A stretch of DNA of 64,000 nucleotides from Isochrysis galbana (Eukaryota; Haptophyta; Isochrysidales; Isochrysidaceae), in contig CM030937.1 of the NCBI GenBank assembly GCA_018136815.1, forward strand, positions 4,028,226 through 4,092,225, in the 5' to 3' direction. The notes under the pieces were generated by a model. The model worked only from the letters and a program-made list of their open reading frames with translations, made no database searches and was not told where the DNA came from. How positions within the stretch are numbered: the first letter of the stretch is position 1; each line of letters opens with the position of its first letter. Positions 11,083 to 20,500 of this stretch are shown piece after piece. The position numbers and the translations under genes are program-made.

Positions 11083-11160
11083 GCACATGGGCCGAGGTGT
11101 CGTTCCGTCAATTGTGGGGCATCAGTCGAATTGAGCGATCAAATGTCCATAGTTATCTAT
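11083..11160 (-). repeat. Inverted-repeat arm (partner of 7268-7345)
   Basis: Reverse-complement match to the left arm, so the coiled-coil gene and its flanks are enclosed by an inverted pair about 3.9 kb apart. Confidence 0.7.
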
Positions 11161-11870
11161 ACAACAATATTCACACGTGGCCCCTAGTGTCAGCGTTTAA
11201 CATCTACGGCGCGCGCTTTTGGGGGCTGGTCTATTTTTGGCAGCAGTTGTCACAGTGTCTTTTTCCTGACGAACGAGCGCGCCCCCATGGAGACGCCGTG
11301 CGTGCGTATGCCAATTTGATTCTCTGCGGTTCGCCTACTGTTGTTCGAGGGCATCGACTGGGAAGTCAGTGGCTGGGGCACTGGCTGTGGTTTGGGAGGT
11401 GGTACTGTGTCTGATGTGAGACTGTGTGTGTGGGAGTGTGGGGACTGTGAGTGAGGAGTGAGAGTGGTTGGGGGCTCGGCGTGACATGAAGAGTACCAAT
11501 TTCCAGCCTGCATGGTGACACACGACGGACGGGGACGCACAGGGAAGACAGAAGAACAGGGAGACAGGGGGTGCTTCGGAGCGCTGGCGCTGAGAGATCC
11601 AAAACAAAAAATAAGGACACGGAGAAAACGGGGGGGGGGGGCGAACAACTATAGGAACAGGGAAAGGATAGAAGATATGGACGAAGGGAACGGAGCACTG
11701 GCGGGTCGGGGAGGGGGCGGGACGCGGGAAGACCCCCGACCCCACTGGCCAAGGAAACAAGGGGAGGACCGGGGTTACAAAGGAAAGGGCAAGGGAGGGA
11801 TCTCGGCTGCATGCGGGCGCGGTGCGAGGGAGGAGAGGGAAGGGCGGGGCGCCGGGAGGGGAGACACGTT

Positions 11871-13458
11871 CTAAAAATAGAGCGTGTCGTGGCGCCTGGA
11901 GGGCGTTCGCGCGCTCCCCCTAACGCAACACCCCCCCCACTGCGAGAAGAGAAGACCGGGGGGACGAGCAGTGCAGAAGAGGGGAGGCAGGGGGAGCGTC
12001 AGGGGCGGGCCGACTTCCCCCCCGCGGGAGAGGGAGTTCCCCCCGCGCGGGGACACGAAAAGAAAACGGAGAAGAGAGAAAGGGCGGGGCGAGAGGCGAC
12101 GGCGGCCCCTCCGAGGGCGAAGGGATGGGTGGGGAGAGTTGGGGATGAGGGGCGGCGGGGAGGGACTCCGGGACGGCGGGACGGGGAGAGGGGCGTGCGC
12201 GTTACTGGGGGTGAGGGTGGCGAGTCGCGGCGGAGGCGGGGAGGGCCCGAGCAGCGGGAGGGGGGCACTGTGGGGGAATCCTGGGTGGTGGCAAACAACT
12301 TGGAGAGGAGGAAGGGAGAGTGGAGGTTGGTGAGGGGTGAGGGAGGCGGGGATGGGGGTGGGCGCGGCGTTTTCGAGCCGCGCGACCGCGCCGGGCTCGG
12401 CGGCGCGCATCGCCGCGCCGTGCCGGCGGAAGAGGGAGAGAAGCGCCAGCTCGCCCGGCACGTGGCCGTCGGCGTGCATCGCCTCACGGAAGGCGTCGGC
12501 CTCGACGTCGAGCGCGTAGCCGACGAGGCGGCCCTCGCGCACCTCGGCGACGAGCCGCGCCATGCGCGCGCCGGCGCTGAGGGCGAAGCGGTCGGTCCAG
12601 GACATGCCCAGGGCAACCGGCTGACCGCCTCATCAGCTTTCCCCCCGCGCGGAGAACGACGGGCGGAGTCGTCCCCGGAGCCCTTTTCTCCGAGGGGAAT
12701 ATTTCCCCCCGCGCGGGGAACGCTCGGCGGTCCTTCTTCCTGGTGCGTGGGCGGGCCTCTTGGCGGTCTCCCCGCGCCGGGGGGAAACTGCACCTTCCTG
12801 ACGGCGCCCCGCGGCGTCTTCCCCGCGCGGGGGACGATCTGCGATTCCTGGAAATCGCCCGCGGCGTGGGACAGAGAAGACAGGCGGGCAGTTTTCTGCC
12901 ACGATACAAGCGGGGAAGACGGGCAGTTATGCGAGGGGGAGATCGTATCTTGAACCGTCGAGATCGAATCTTCCCCATAGCAATGGCAGTCTTCCTGCTC
13001 GTGTTGAGCGAGTTGCGGAGACCATGCCGGCCCGGGATGACCTTTCCGCGTGATGGCGTCCGGGGGGATTCGACGAGGATCGTCCTGCCCGGCGCCGTGG
13101 TGCAGAGCGGACGGCCGTTGCCTTCGCCGCACGACCCCCACAGCCGTAGAAGTAAGAGCTGAGGGGTGCTTGGAGTGGTTCGATGTGGTAAAGTGTCCTT
13201 CCCACCCTTGAACTGGTGAATGCTTGCGGATCTGGTATCGGCCACCACTGAAGAATTTGTGTAGACTGACCATATTGTCCAGGTCCCACCAGTTGTGGGA
13301 ACGTGTGGCCCGCTCGGCAGCCACAAATTCGAAGGAAAGATTTTCATCGAATGCGTCGAGTCCATTCGATGATGTGTTGCACCCTTGAGCGTCGACGCGC
13401 GCGCTGGTGTCATGGAGATTGCGGTGACCTCTCGGCGGGGGTACCACGTTAGAACTTA
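11871..13458. other. GC-rich low-complexity region with CCCCGCGCGGGG hairpins
   Basis: Very long frames are open on both strands, including 513 codons on minus, because the sequence is GC-rich and stop-poor. The only gene-like piece is a minus frame near 12605-12385 (SWTDRFALSAGARMARLVAE...), which could be an exon or a captured gene fragment. Variants of TTCCCCCCGCGCGGGGAACG recur at about 12030-12055, 12637-12655, 12703-12722, 12766-12784 and 12819-12834. No gene is asserted. Confidence 0.45.
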
Positions 13459-13622
13459 TAGCGTCGTATGACATCTTGTTAGCTAGCATTCCTAGCCACA
13501 TACACCGGACGAGCCATGCGCCAACCGCGAATACCCCCATCGCGGGGTAGGGGCTCCGTTGCCGTCGAAGGGCTTCGGTCCCGCAGCACTAAGGTTATAC
13601 TAACACAACAATAAAACTCTGA
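13459..13622 (+). repeat. Repeat D, copy 1
   Basis: It shares the block around TTGTTAGCTAGCATTCCTAG and the following 130 bases with 15669-15877 (+) and with 39106-39272 (-). Class unknown. Confidence 0.75.
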
Positions 13623-13780
13623 CGATGACCACTAAGCTTCTATGCCGTTGCCATTACCCACGCCATAAGTGAATTGTCCCGGACGTCCCAAGAGTAATGT
13701 AGTCCGTCTGTGCGGAATGACGCGTCGGGGGCGGTTGGCGGTCTACTCGCCCTCTGCCTGTAGGCGCGCCACTGCCGACC

Positions 13781-15175
13781 TTAGATGCCACCTGCATAAA
13801 CGCAAATTTCACGAAGAAGAGATAGAGGTGTGGTGAAGGTGTGTATCATTTGCCTGTAGATTTCCGCAGGCTTCTGTGCTACGTACGACACGCCGTGCTC
13901 CTGGCATGTGCGCATCAGGATCTGCTGGATGGCGGGGTGATGCGAGAAATCCACGCGTGGGAAAAGGTGGTGAATGGTGTGGAAGTTGAGCCATAGGTAG
14001 GCCGAGGCGCCCATGAAGGAGCAGTTGATGCCCCAATCGGCAGACGAGGCCAGCTGCGCCTCGCCCCAATCACGTGCAGCGTTGCGTGCCTTCACATCCA
14101 TGCAGTGCTCCGCGTTATGATTCATGAGTGCGAGTGTGAAGTAGTACACGCCGACGAAAGCATGGAACGCGAAGCAGAGCGCGCCACCTTGCAACAACCC
14201 CCATCGCATAGTCATGGCTGCCACGTGCATTGGCAAAAAGAGCTTCCCCACACTCAGTTCCTCCCTGCCTTTGAGCAGCTCTATCGTGTGGGCGATGAAA
14301 TTGGCGTACACGCCAAAGCAGAGGATGAGAGGGTTGAAATACGGCGTGACGTAGCGTTGGAGGAAGCCTCGGGCCACTGTAGGGTCGGTCATGAGAAAAG
14401 GGTCGGTGCCCTTAAAGTGGTTGTCCCACGGCGTGTTCGTGTACATGTGATGTTGCAGGTTGTGCTCACGATACCACGCCTCGGACGAAAAGCCGACCGT
14501 GTCCAGCGACAGGAGCGCCCAGCCCCACTGCTTGTACTTGGGCTGGTGCACCCAGTTGTGGCCAAATGCGCCGAGGACGGCACCAGCCCATCCAGAGGCT
14601 AGAGCGAGCAAGAAGTTCCCGCTCAACCACGTCGCGCCCATAAGCAAAGCCCACGTGACAAATGCCATCCAGAATAGCACCACGCACTGAATTGTGGGTC
14701 CGCCGTCCGGGTGCCCGATGTCCCGCAGGTAGGCTGTGACGCGCGACCGCAGCACCGAGTAAAAGGTGGAATCTGATGAAAGCTTTGGCACATTGCCGCG
14801 GTCAAGGTCCGCATCAAAGTGTGTGCCAGGCTCGAACCCGCCCGTGTCGCGGGCGGGCCGCGCGCGCATGGTCGCGTGGGCCACGTCTTCGGGAACCTCG
14901 TACTTGCTTATTATGGCGCGCGCGCGCTTGTAGTCATGGTGATGGGATTCAAACACAAATGTGGCGTCCTCAAAGCGGTCTCGCGCAAGCAGTACAGCCT
15001 GCTCACCGCCCGGGTGGCGGCGCGCGAACTCGGAGAAGTCGTACCACTTGCCACCGATTCGCCAGTAGCGACGCGATGGGGGATAGAATGCGACGCCTGA
15101 CGACCAGGACGCCTGATTCTCGGACTCCACGCAGGTTGGCCCGGTTGCTGCTGGCCGGTCGCCCCCCTTGCCCAT
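13781..15175 (-). CDS. Cytochrome b5-fused membrane fatty-acid desaturase (front-end type)
   Basis: Intronless, 464 residues, the usual size for cytochrome b5-fusion desaturases. The N-terminal b5 domain carries the heme motif HPGG at 54-57 within KWYDFSEFARRHPGGEQA. Hydrophobic spans follow from about 165. Di-iron histidine boxes are HNWVH (206-210), HNLQHH (238-243) and HTIHH (399-403). The enzyme would use oxygen and electrons from its own b5 domain to add a double bond to an acyl chain in the ER membrane, feeding polyunsaturated lipid synthesis. Canonical front-end desaturases have Gln at the first position of box 3 (QxxHH); here it is His, so regiospecificity (delta-4, -5, -6, -8 or a sphingolipid substrate) should not be guessed. 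No organelle presequence is obvious. Confidence 0.92.
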   Translation of the reverse strand: MGKGGDRPAATGPTCVESENQASWSSGVAFYPPSRRYWRIGGKWYDFSEFARRHPGGEQAVLLARDRFEDATFVFESHHHDYKRARAIISKYEVPEDVAHATMRARPARDTGGFEPGTHFDADLDRGNVPKLSSDSTFYSVLRSRVTAYLRDIGHPDGGPTIQCVVLFWMAFVTWALLMGATWLSGNFLLALASGWAGAVLGAFGHNWVHQPKYKQWGWALLSLDTVGFSSEAWYREHNLQHHMYTNTPWDNHFKGTDPFLMTDPTVARGFLQRYVTPYFNPLILCFGVYANFIAHTIELLKGREELSVGKLFLPMHVAAMTMRWGLLQGGALCFAFHAFVGVYYFTLALMNHNAEHCMDVKARNAARDWGEAQLASSADWGINCSFMGASAYLWLNFHTIHHLFPRVDFSHHPAIQQILMRTCQEHGVSYVAQKPAEIYRQMIHTFTTPLSLLREICVYAGGI

Positions 15176-15460
15176 CGCTGCTCACAACGGTCTGCCTCCT
15201 GCCGCCTCTTTTTCCTTTCCGTCGATCCCCTCGGGCTTAACCGCGCCTCTCGCTCGTTGGACTCCCGCCGCTCTGTCTGGCCGCACACAGAGAGGCAGCA
15301 GGCGGGGCTCCCTCTCGGGGGGGGGGGGGCGGGCAGTGGTGCAGTGTGGCGTCGGTTGGGCTCTCGAAGGGGGGGGGGGGGGGGGGGGGGGGAAGAGGCA
15401 AGGAAGACGTGAGAGGGAAAAGGGGGGGGGTACGGTCAAATTCTGTTGCAGATAGTGGCC
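15176..15460. other. Desaturase 5' flank with poly-G tracts
   Basis: G-runs at about 15319-15328 and 15369-15392 (24 G) lie within 200 bases of the desaturase start. No gene is seen. Confidence 0.5.
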
Positions 15461-15650
15461 GCCGAGCCGCCGATCATCGGTGACCTAGATGCCTGCCTAG
15501 ATGGGGGAAATACGTGTTTACCAGGCCAAATACATTGGCTGTATTTGAAGCGCGTCCTCGCGTCCTGGGTTGTAGGCCTCGAATGCACTTGAAACGTATT
15601 TGGCCTTGTATTTGCAGGCCCCAGCACCGGATTTCCCATCTAGGATCGGT
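15460..15650 (+). repeat. Repeat E copy
   Basis: Its spaced GTATTTGG/CCAAATAC blocks ending near TTTCCCATCTAGG resemble 7930-8130 and, with GTTTTT replacing GTATTT, 35130-35260. Confidence 0.55.
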
Positions 15651-15668
15651 TATCGTTAGAACATATCG

Positions 15669-15877
15669 GGTCGTAGGACATCTTGTTAGCTAGCATTCCT
15701 AGCCACATACACCGGACGAGCCATGCGCCAACCGCGCACACCCCCATCGCCCATCGCAGGGTAGGGGCTCCGTTGTCCGTTGCCGTTGCTATGTTGCTAT
15801 CGAAGGGCGACGGTGCGACGGTCCCTCAGCACTATGGTTATACTTACACGTACACAACAATAGAACTCTAAACTCTG
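15669..15877 (+). repeat. Repeat D, copy 2
   Basis: Near-identical to 13459-13622 over its first 100 bases, with small insertions afterwards. About 170 bases of unassigned sequence follow, with a short open frame ending at about 16048 (YYLRLRRHNDDWYEVE) that I cannot identify. Confidence 0.75.
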
Positions 15878-16064
15878 ATCCTCCCTATGTGCAACATTTA
15901 GCCCAACATCAACGGAACGACAAGAAGCAGACGACCCCCAACTAACAGCGACAGAAGCCGACCCACCGCCTGACATCCGAATCAATACAGAGGGAGAATA
16001 CTACCTTCGCCTTCGCCGTCACAACGACGACTGGTACGAGGTCGAATGATCATACCTAGGCGGA

Positions 16065-17210
16065 GAAGGGGGTGGGCGGAGCTCACCGAAAAACAGGTCA
16101 GTCCCGCACCTGTTTATGTCGCATTCGCGAATCGACACTCGTTAGGCTTCTCTTCGTCGTTCGGCATTTATCGTTATAATTCTCTGCTTTCTCTCGTTCT
16201 CGGTCAAAAGCTTCGCTTGGATGCATGGGATCGGGGTTTGTGGAGCGCCCTCTCTCTTTCTCTCGAAAGAGAAGTGAAGTTTCCCCACCTTTCTTCCTCC
16301 CAGGCGCCTCGCAAATAGGTTTAATTTGCTATCTTCCCTGCGCTTCTTTATCTGCTTCTGGGGGGGGCAATCAGGTTTAATTTACGACCTCTTCGTATCT
16401 CCCCCTTAGGCACATCGCACTTCTCTCGTCTTATTCGGTAGGTCTCTTGGAATCCTGCGTAGCAAGATTGCCTCTCGTTTCCGTTATGGTGCGATTCCCG
16501 TTCCAGACAAGATCGCCGACAGATCGCCCTTTGGTCGTCGTCCGTCGTTGTCTGATCGGAGTGTTTGGGTTTGATTTCAGTCGAGTTATGTGAGAAAGTC
16601 GTGGGGCGAGAGTCGGGGTGTTTTCCTGGGTGTCTCTGTCCGTCGTCCTGTCGTCAGTCGTCATCCGTCGTCGCTCTCGCTCTCGTCGCTCTCGCTCTCG
16701 TAACACTCAGACCCTACAACCTCGCCTCGCCTCACCAGTCCCTGCCATCACAGCCCTCCTCTCACTCACCCTCGCCTCTCGCCGCTCGTTCCATGTCGCT
16801 CTCGCCGCCGTCCTCGCCTTCGCTCAAGCCCGTCAGCACCTCTGAGGTGGCCTCCCTCGCCGCGCCTCCAGCCGGCCGCCGGCTTCGCCCCTTCCTCATT
16901 GCCCTCAGGCCCTATGGGCCATCACAATTCGTCAGTTTACAGGAGAAGTCGGGACTGAGGACGCCGCCAGCCCCGGTAGGCGTAGGAGGAAGGGGGGAAC
17001 GGATCACCGGGGGGGGGGGGGGGGGGGGGCACCGGACCATATCTAAGCCCTTTACCCCTATCCCCCTAGTAGTGCACGGGGGGAGTCGCCTGATGGCGGG
17101 GGGGAAAGGGCCGGGGGAGTGGGAGTGGGGGTGTAGAAAGTTTTGCTGCGTGAGTAGAAAGTAGAGGGTAGAGGGTCCATAGCCGCGTAGCCGCGTGTGC
17201 GGTGAGACTA
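16065..17210 (+). repeat. Repeat F interrupted by an 818-bp insertion
   Basis: The left part of F (to 16116) and the right part (from 16935) correspond to one continuous unit as seen at 39900-40090. The right part includes a poly-G tract near 17011-17029 and the conserved CCCCTAGTAGTGCACGG block. The interruption is at the TTTA centre of F's internal inverted repeat (AGTCCCG...CGGGACT). Confidence 0.75.
16117..16934. mobile_element. Probable solo LTR inside repeat F
   Basis: The 818-bp insert begins TG, ends CA and is flanked by the five-base duplication GTTTA (16112-16116 and 16935-16939). These are hallmarks of an LTR-retroelement relic. No internal coding part remains. Age: younger than the copy of F that it splits. 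Confidence 0.65.
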
Positions 17211-17364
17211 TTAAGAAACTTATTTATTTATATCTATGTTGTCGTCCTCGTTTATTGCTGTAGCTCTAGTTAGGGCTTCCCCCGTTAGGAGGAAGGCCGT
17301 GAGGTCGGGTCATCAGTCCGTCAGACTCTATCCGTTCTTTCGTCTATCGTTCTCGTTCAATCTG

Positions 17365-17496
17365 GGCACAAGCACATGATTTTGAGCTTTTGAGGTGAAC
17401 TTTCTAGACGCGCCTACCCCTCACGACAATCGAATTCCCTATCGGGCACAGGCGCATGCATGGCTTTCAGCTTTTATGTGAACTTTCTAGACGCGG
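17365..17496. repeat. Two imperfect direct repeats downstream of the helicase gene
   Basis: GTGAACTTTCTAGACGCG with its preceding 30 bases occurs at about 17365-17411 and again at about 17454-17496, immediately 3' of the helicase stop. This is probably a local duplication in the 3' UTR. Confidence 0.6.
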
Positions 17497-17510
17497 TGGC
17501 GCCTCCCGCT

Positions 17511-20500
17511 TCATCGTTTGGATCCGCCGCGGGCTGACTCCTTGGTGGCGCTACGTCCACTCTTCCCGCTTACGGATCTCGTGCCGCTAGATCCCATCGA
17601 GAGTACCTTCTCTTTTTGTGCCTCAGGGTTGATTTCCGCTGCAGCAGTGCCTTGCTTTATCATCTCCACGACAACGTCAAGAACAGCACTTTGGGCGCTA
17701 AAAGAGCAAAGGGCACCTTCATCGATCGATACATCATCGCTTGCCTCGTTGGGGCCATCGCTGGATAGATTGTTGATCCGCCTCCGCATCAATTCAAAGA
17801 TTTGGCTGCGGAGGGCCTTGAAGAGGACGGCTACGCGCGGTGAAATTTTGAGATCTATCCATTGGTCGATGAGTACGCGATGCTGAGAATGAAGCACCTG
17901 CGGGGCGCACGTAAGGATAGCAGATGGAGAGGCGGAGGGACGTCTATATAAGGCAAGCACCATGACGTGCGAGAGTCGGCAATGGCTCGAGTCAACCTTG
18001 ATGGAAAGGATGAGGGGGTGCACGCAGTATTGCGGGGCGACCGATCTCCAAGGCCTCACCTGTGGCTCGCCAGTTAGGAGGAGCAGATCGAGCGCGGTGA
18101 CAGAAGAGACATCGTGCACCACGATCTTGTTTGTTTTGACCTTCTCGTGGAACACAAGGTAGGATGTTTCGAATTTCATGACCATGTGATTGAAGCTGGA
18201 CGGGTGGATGGATACGCTTTGCTTCTGCTGCGACAGGTTGGGCCGTCCGCGCCCCGGCGACACAAGTAGCACATTCGGAAATAACCCTGCAGCAAGGACC
18301 GCTTTAAGGAGTCGCGACGAGTCTGCGTGTATGTTGGCTCCGCACCGCGCAGCAAACTTTTCCTCTTCGTTGCGCATGCGGCGCAAATCGGGCAGGAGAC
18401 CGAGATCGGCAAGGTTACCCCAGTATTGCTCTGCCGCCTCGCCCATACCCTGTAGCGTGCGCTCGGAGAGGAAGTGGCGTTCGCAGAAGCGCCTAGCGGC
18501 GGAGGCGTTCTCGGTCTTGCGAATGTGCATCCAACGATTGTACGCGTCGACGACTGCGAGATGGTCGCTCTCATCACGATTGAAGCATATCTGCGCAGCG
18601 CGCGCTTCATCGCGTCGTGCCAAAGGCTGCAGGAATGGCGAGCGATCAGACAGCGCGGCAGCGATGAGCAGGATAGGGTCAGCGCACTTGAAAAGGGCCC
18701 CATACAGCATGAGGCGGCCGATGCATATCTCGACGGGCAGCGCGGCCAAGTGGCGACCAAGCGGGGTCAGGGACTCTGATGCATCTAGGGCGTTGGAGCG
18801 CTGAAGGGCGACAATCGCCGACTCGACAGTCGACTCTTTCGGCGGGTCGAGGGCTTGAGCGAAGGCAGCTCGCAAGTCGTACTGCTCGAGCAGAGGCGCG
18901 AGCCGGAGTTGCAGGCACATTTCTTGAAGCGGCCCGCGAAGCATTTCCGGGAGGCGCGCGGGCTGCATTGCGGTAGTATAGCGATTTCGTGTATACAGGC
19001 GAAAGGCGTGGCCTGCGCGTACGCGCCCAGCTCGGCCACTCCGCTGCCGCGCCTCTGCCTGTGAGATCCATACATCGACCAGTCGGCGCATCTGTTTTCG
19101 TTCGTCGAACATCGACTGCTTGGCGCGGCCGGAGTCGATGACAAACACAGCGTCATCAATGGTGATTGAGGTCTCAGCAATATTGGTAGCAAGCACAACC
19201 TGATAGACGGGGTTGCTGAACATGTTGGCCGCCATGATCGAGACCATCCATGTTGCGACAGCGGTTGTCATTTGCCATCTCGCCCATCGCCGGCCAATGA
19301 GCCGGTGAGCTGTCGCCATCGCGTAGGGCACAATAGGCGATCACACATGGCTTTGCTTACCTTACGTACGCCCGGTGGCATACGGTCGAAGACGGCAGCT
19401 TGCTCCGCGGGTGACAGCGACGAATGCAATGGCAGCACGCGGAACTCGTTGCGGTCGCCAAAACGGTGTGACGCGGTTAGCGCGCCCATTAAATTGGAGA
19501 TGTCTGCGATGCCGGGCAAGAACACGAGCACCGCGCCCTCCCCCAGGTTCTGCGGTCAAAGAAACCTTGTTGCGTGAGAAGTGCGATGGAATCGTGGTGC
19601 CGTCGGGGAGTCGCAGGGAACACGCAGTATGAGAATACGGTGAGCATTTACGCGCCTGGTCAATGTGATCAAGAAGCTCTATAATGAGGTCGTGGTTGAT
19701 GACGGACTCGTTCATATACTTGAGTGCCATGTGGACGCATGGCGGGTAACCGATATAGCGGGACTCCTCGTAGTCAGGGTTGATCGCCGTGTTTGCATCT
19801 TGCCATTCCTGTGTCGCAGCTCCACCTCCGCCGCGATGAAGAGAAAAGGTCGCCTTATGCCATTGGGCATAGTCAGAGAGGCGGCAAGGGGAGTCGGGCG
19901 CGAGCACGTGTCCCGTCGCCGCAATTATGTCTTCCAGGTATGTGTCGGTGACAGGGAATGAGCGTCCAGAACAAGACAAGACGGGACAGTCGTTGAAATA
20001 GCGAGAGAAAAGTTCTGCTTGCACAGTCGCGGACATGCAGACCACGCGGAGATCGGGGCGAGAAGGCAATAGTTCGCGCAACAAAAGTAGCAAAAAGTCT
20101 GTTTGGGTGTCTCGCTCATGCACTTCATCCACCACCACGTGCGACACGCCCTCGAGAGGCCGCTCACACAACATCATTCGCAGTGCGATACCAGTTGTGC
20201 AGTAGAGAAGCTTGGTCGACTCGGTTCGCTTGGCCTCTAGGCGCACCTGCAGGAATGGGGCTGAAAACGTCATTGGTGTCGCTAGATAGTGCTAGCCTGC
20301 TCGAGAAGCAGACATAAGGATACAAGCCCACGACAGCAGTGCAGACTTAGTTGAGAGCGAGGAAAATGTGGGGCAAATGTAAGTCATACGTACCTGGTAT
20401 CCTACCAAGGAGCCCCTTGTTCCGACAGCCTCTCCTCGTTCTGTGGCGACGCGCCTAGCAAGCGATGTCGCGGCGATGCGCCGAGGTTGCGTGCAAAGGA

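Larger units (their letters stand above)
10436..11870. other. Repeat-bearing intergenic region
   Basis: It holds a lone copy of the 20-bp repeat A palindrome (10882-10901), the right inverted-repeat arm (11083-11160) and, from about 11400, purine-rich low-complexity sequence. Open frames in the latter lack any motif. Confidence 0.5.

Noticed and set aside
11999-13540. 513-codon minus-strand open frame
   Set aside because: GC-rich, stop-poor sequence with proline/arginine/serine bias; overlaps repeat D and hairpin arrays; other frames are equally open.
15890-16050. Short frame ending YYLRLRRHNDDWYEVE
   Set aside because: Too short and without context; might be a mobile-element remnant but nothing supports a call.
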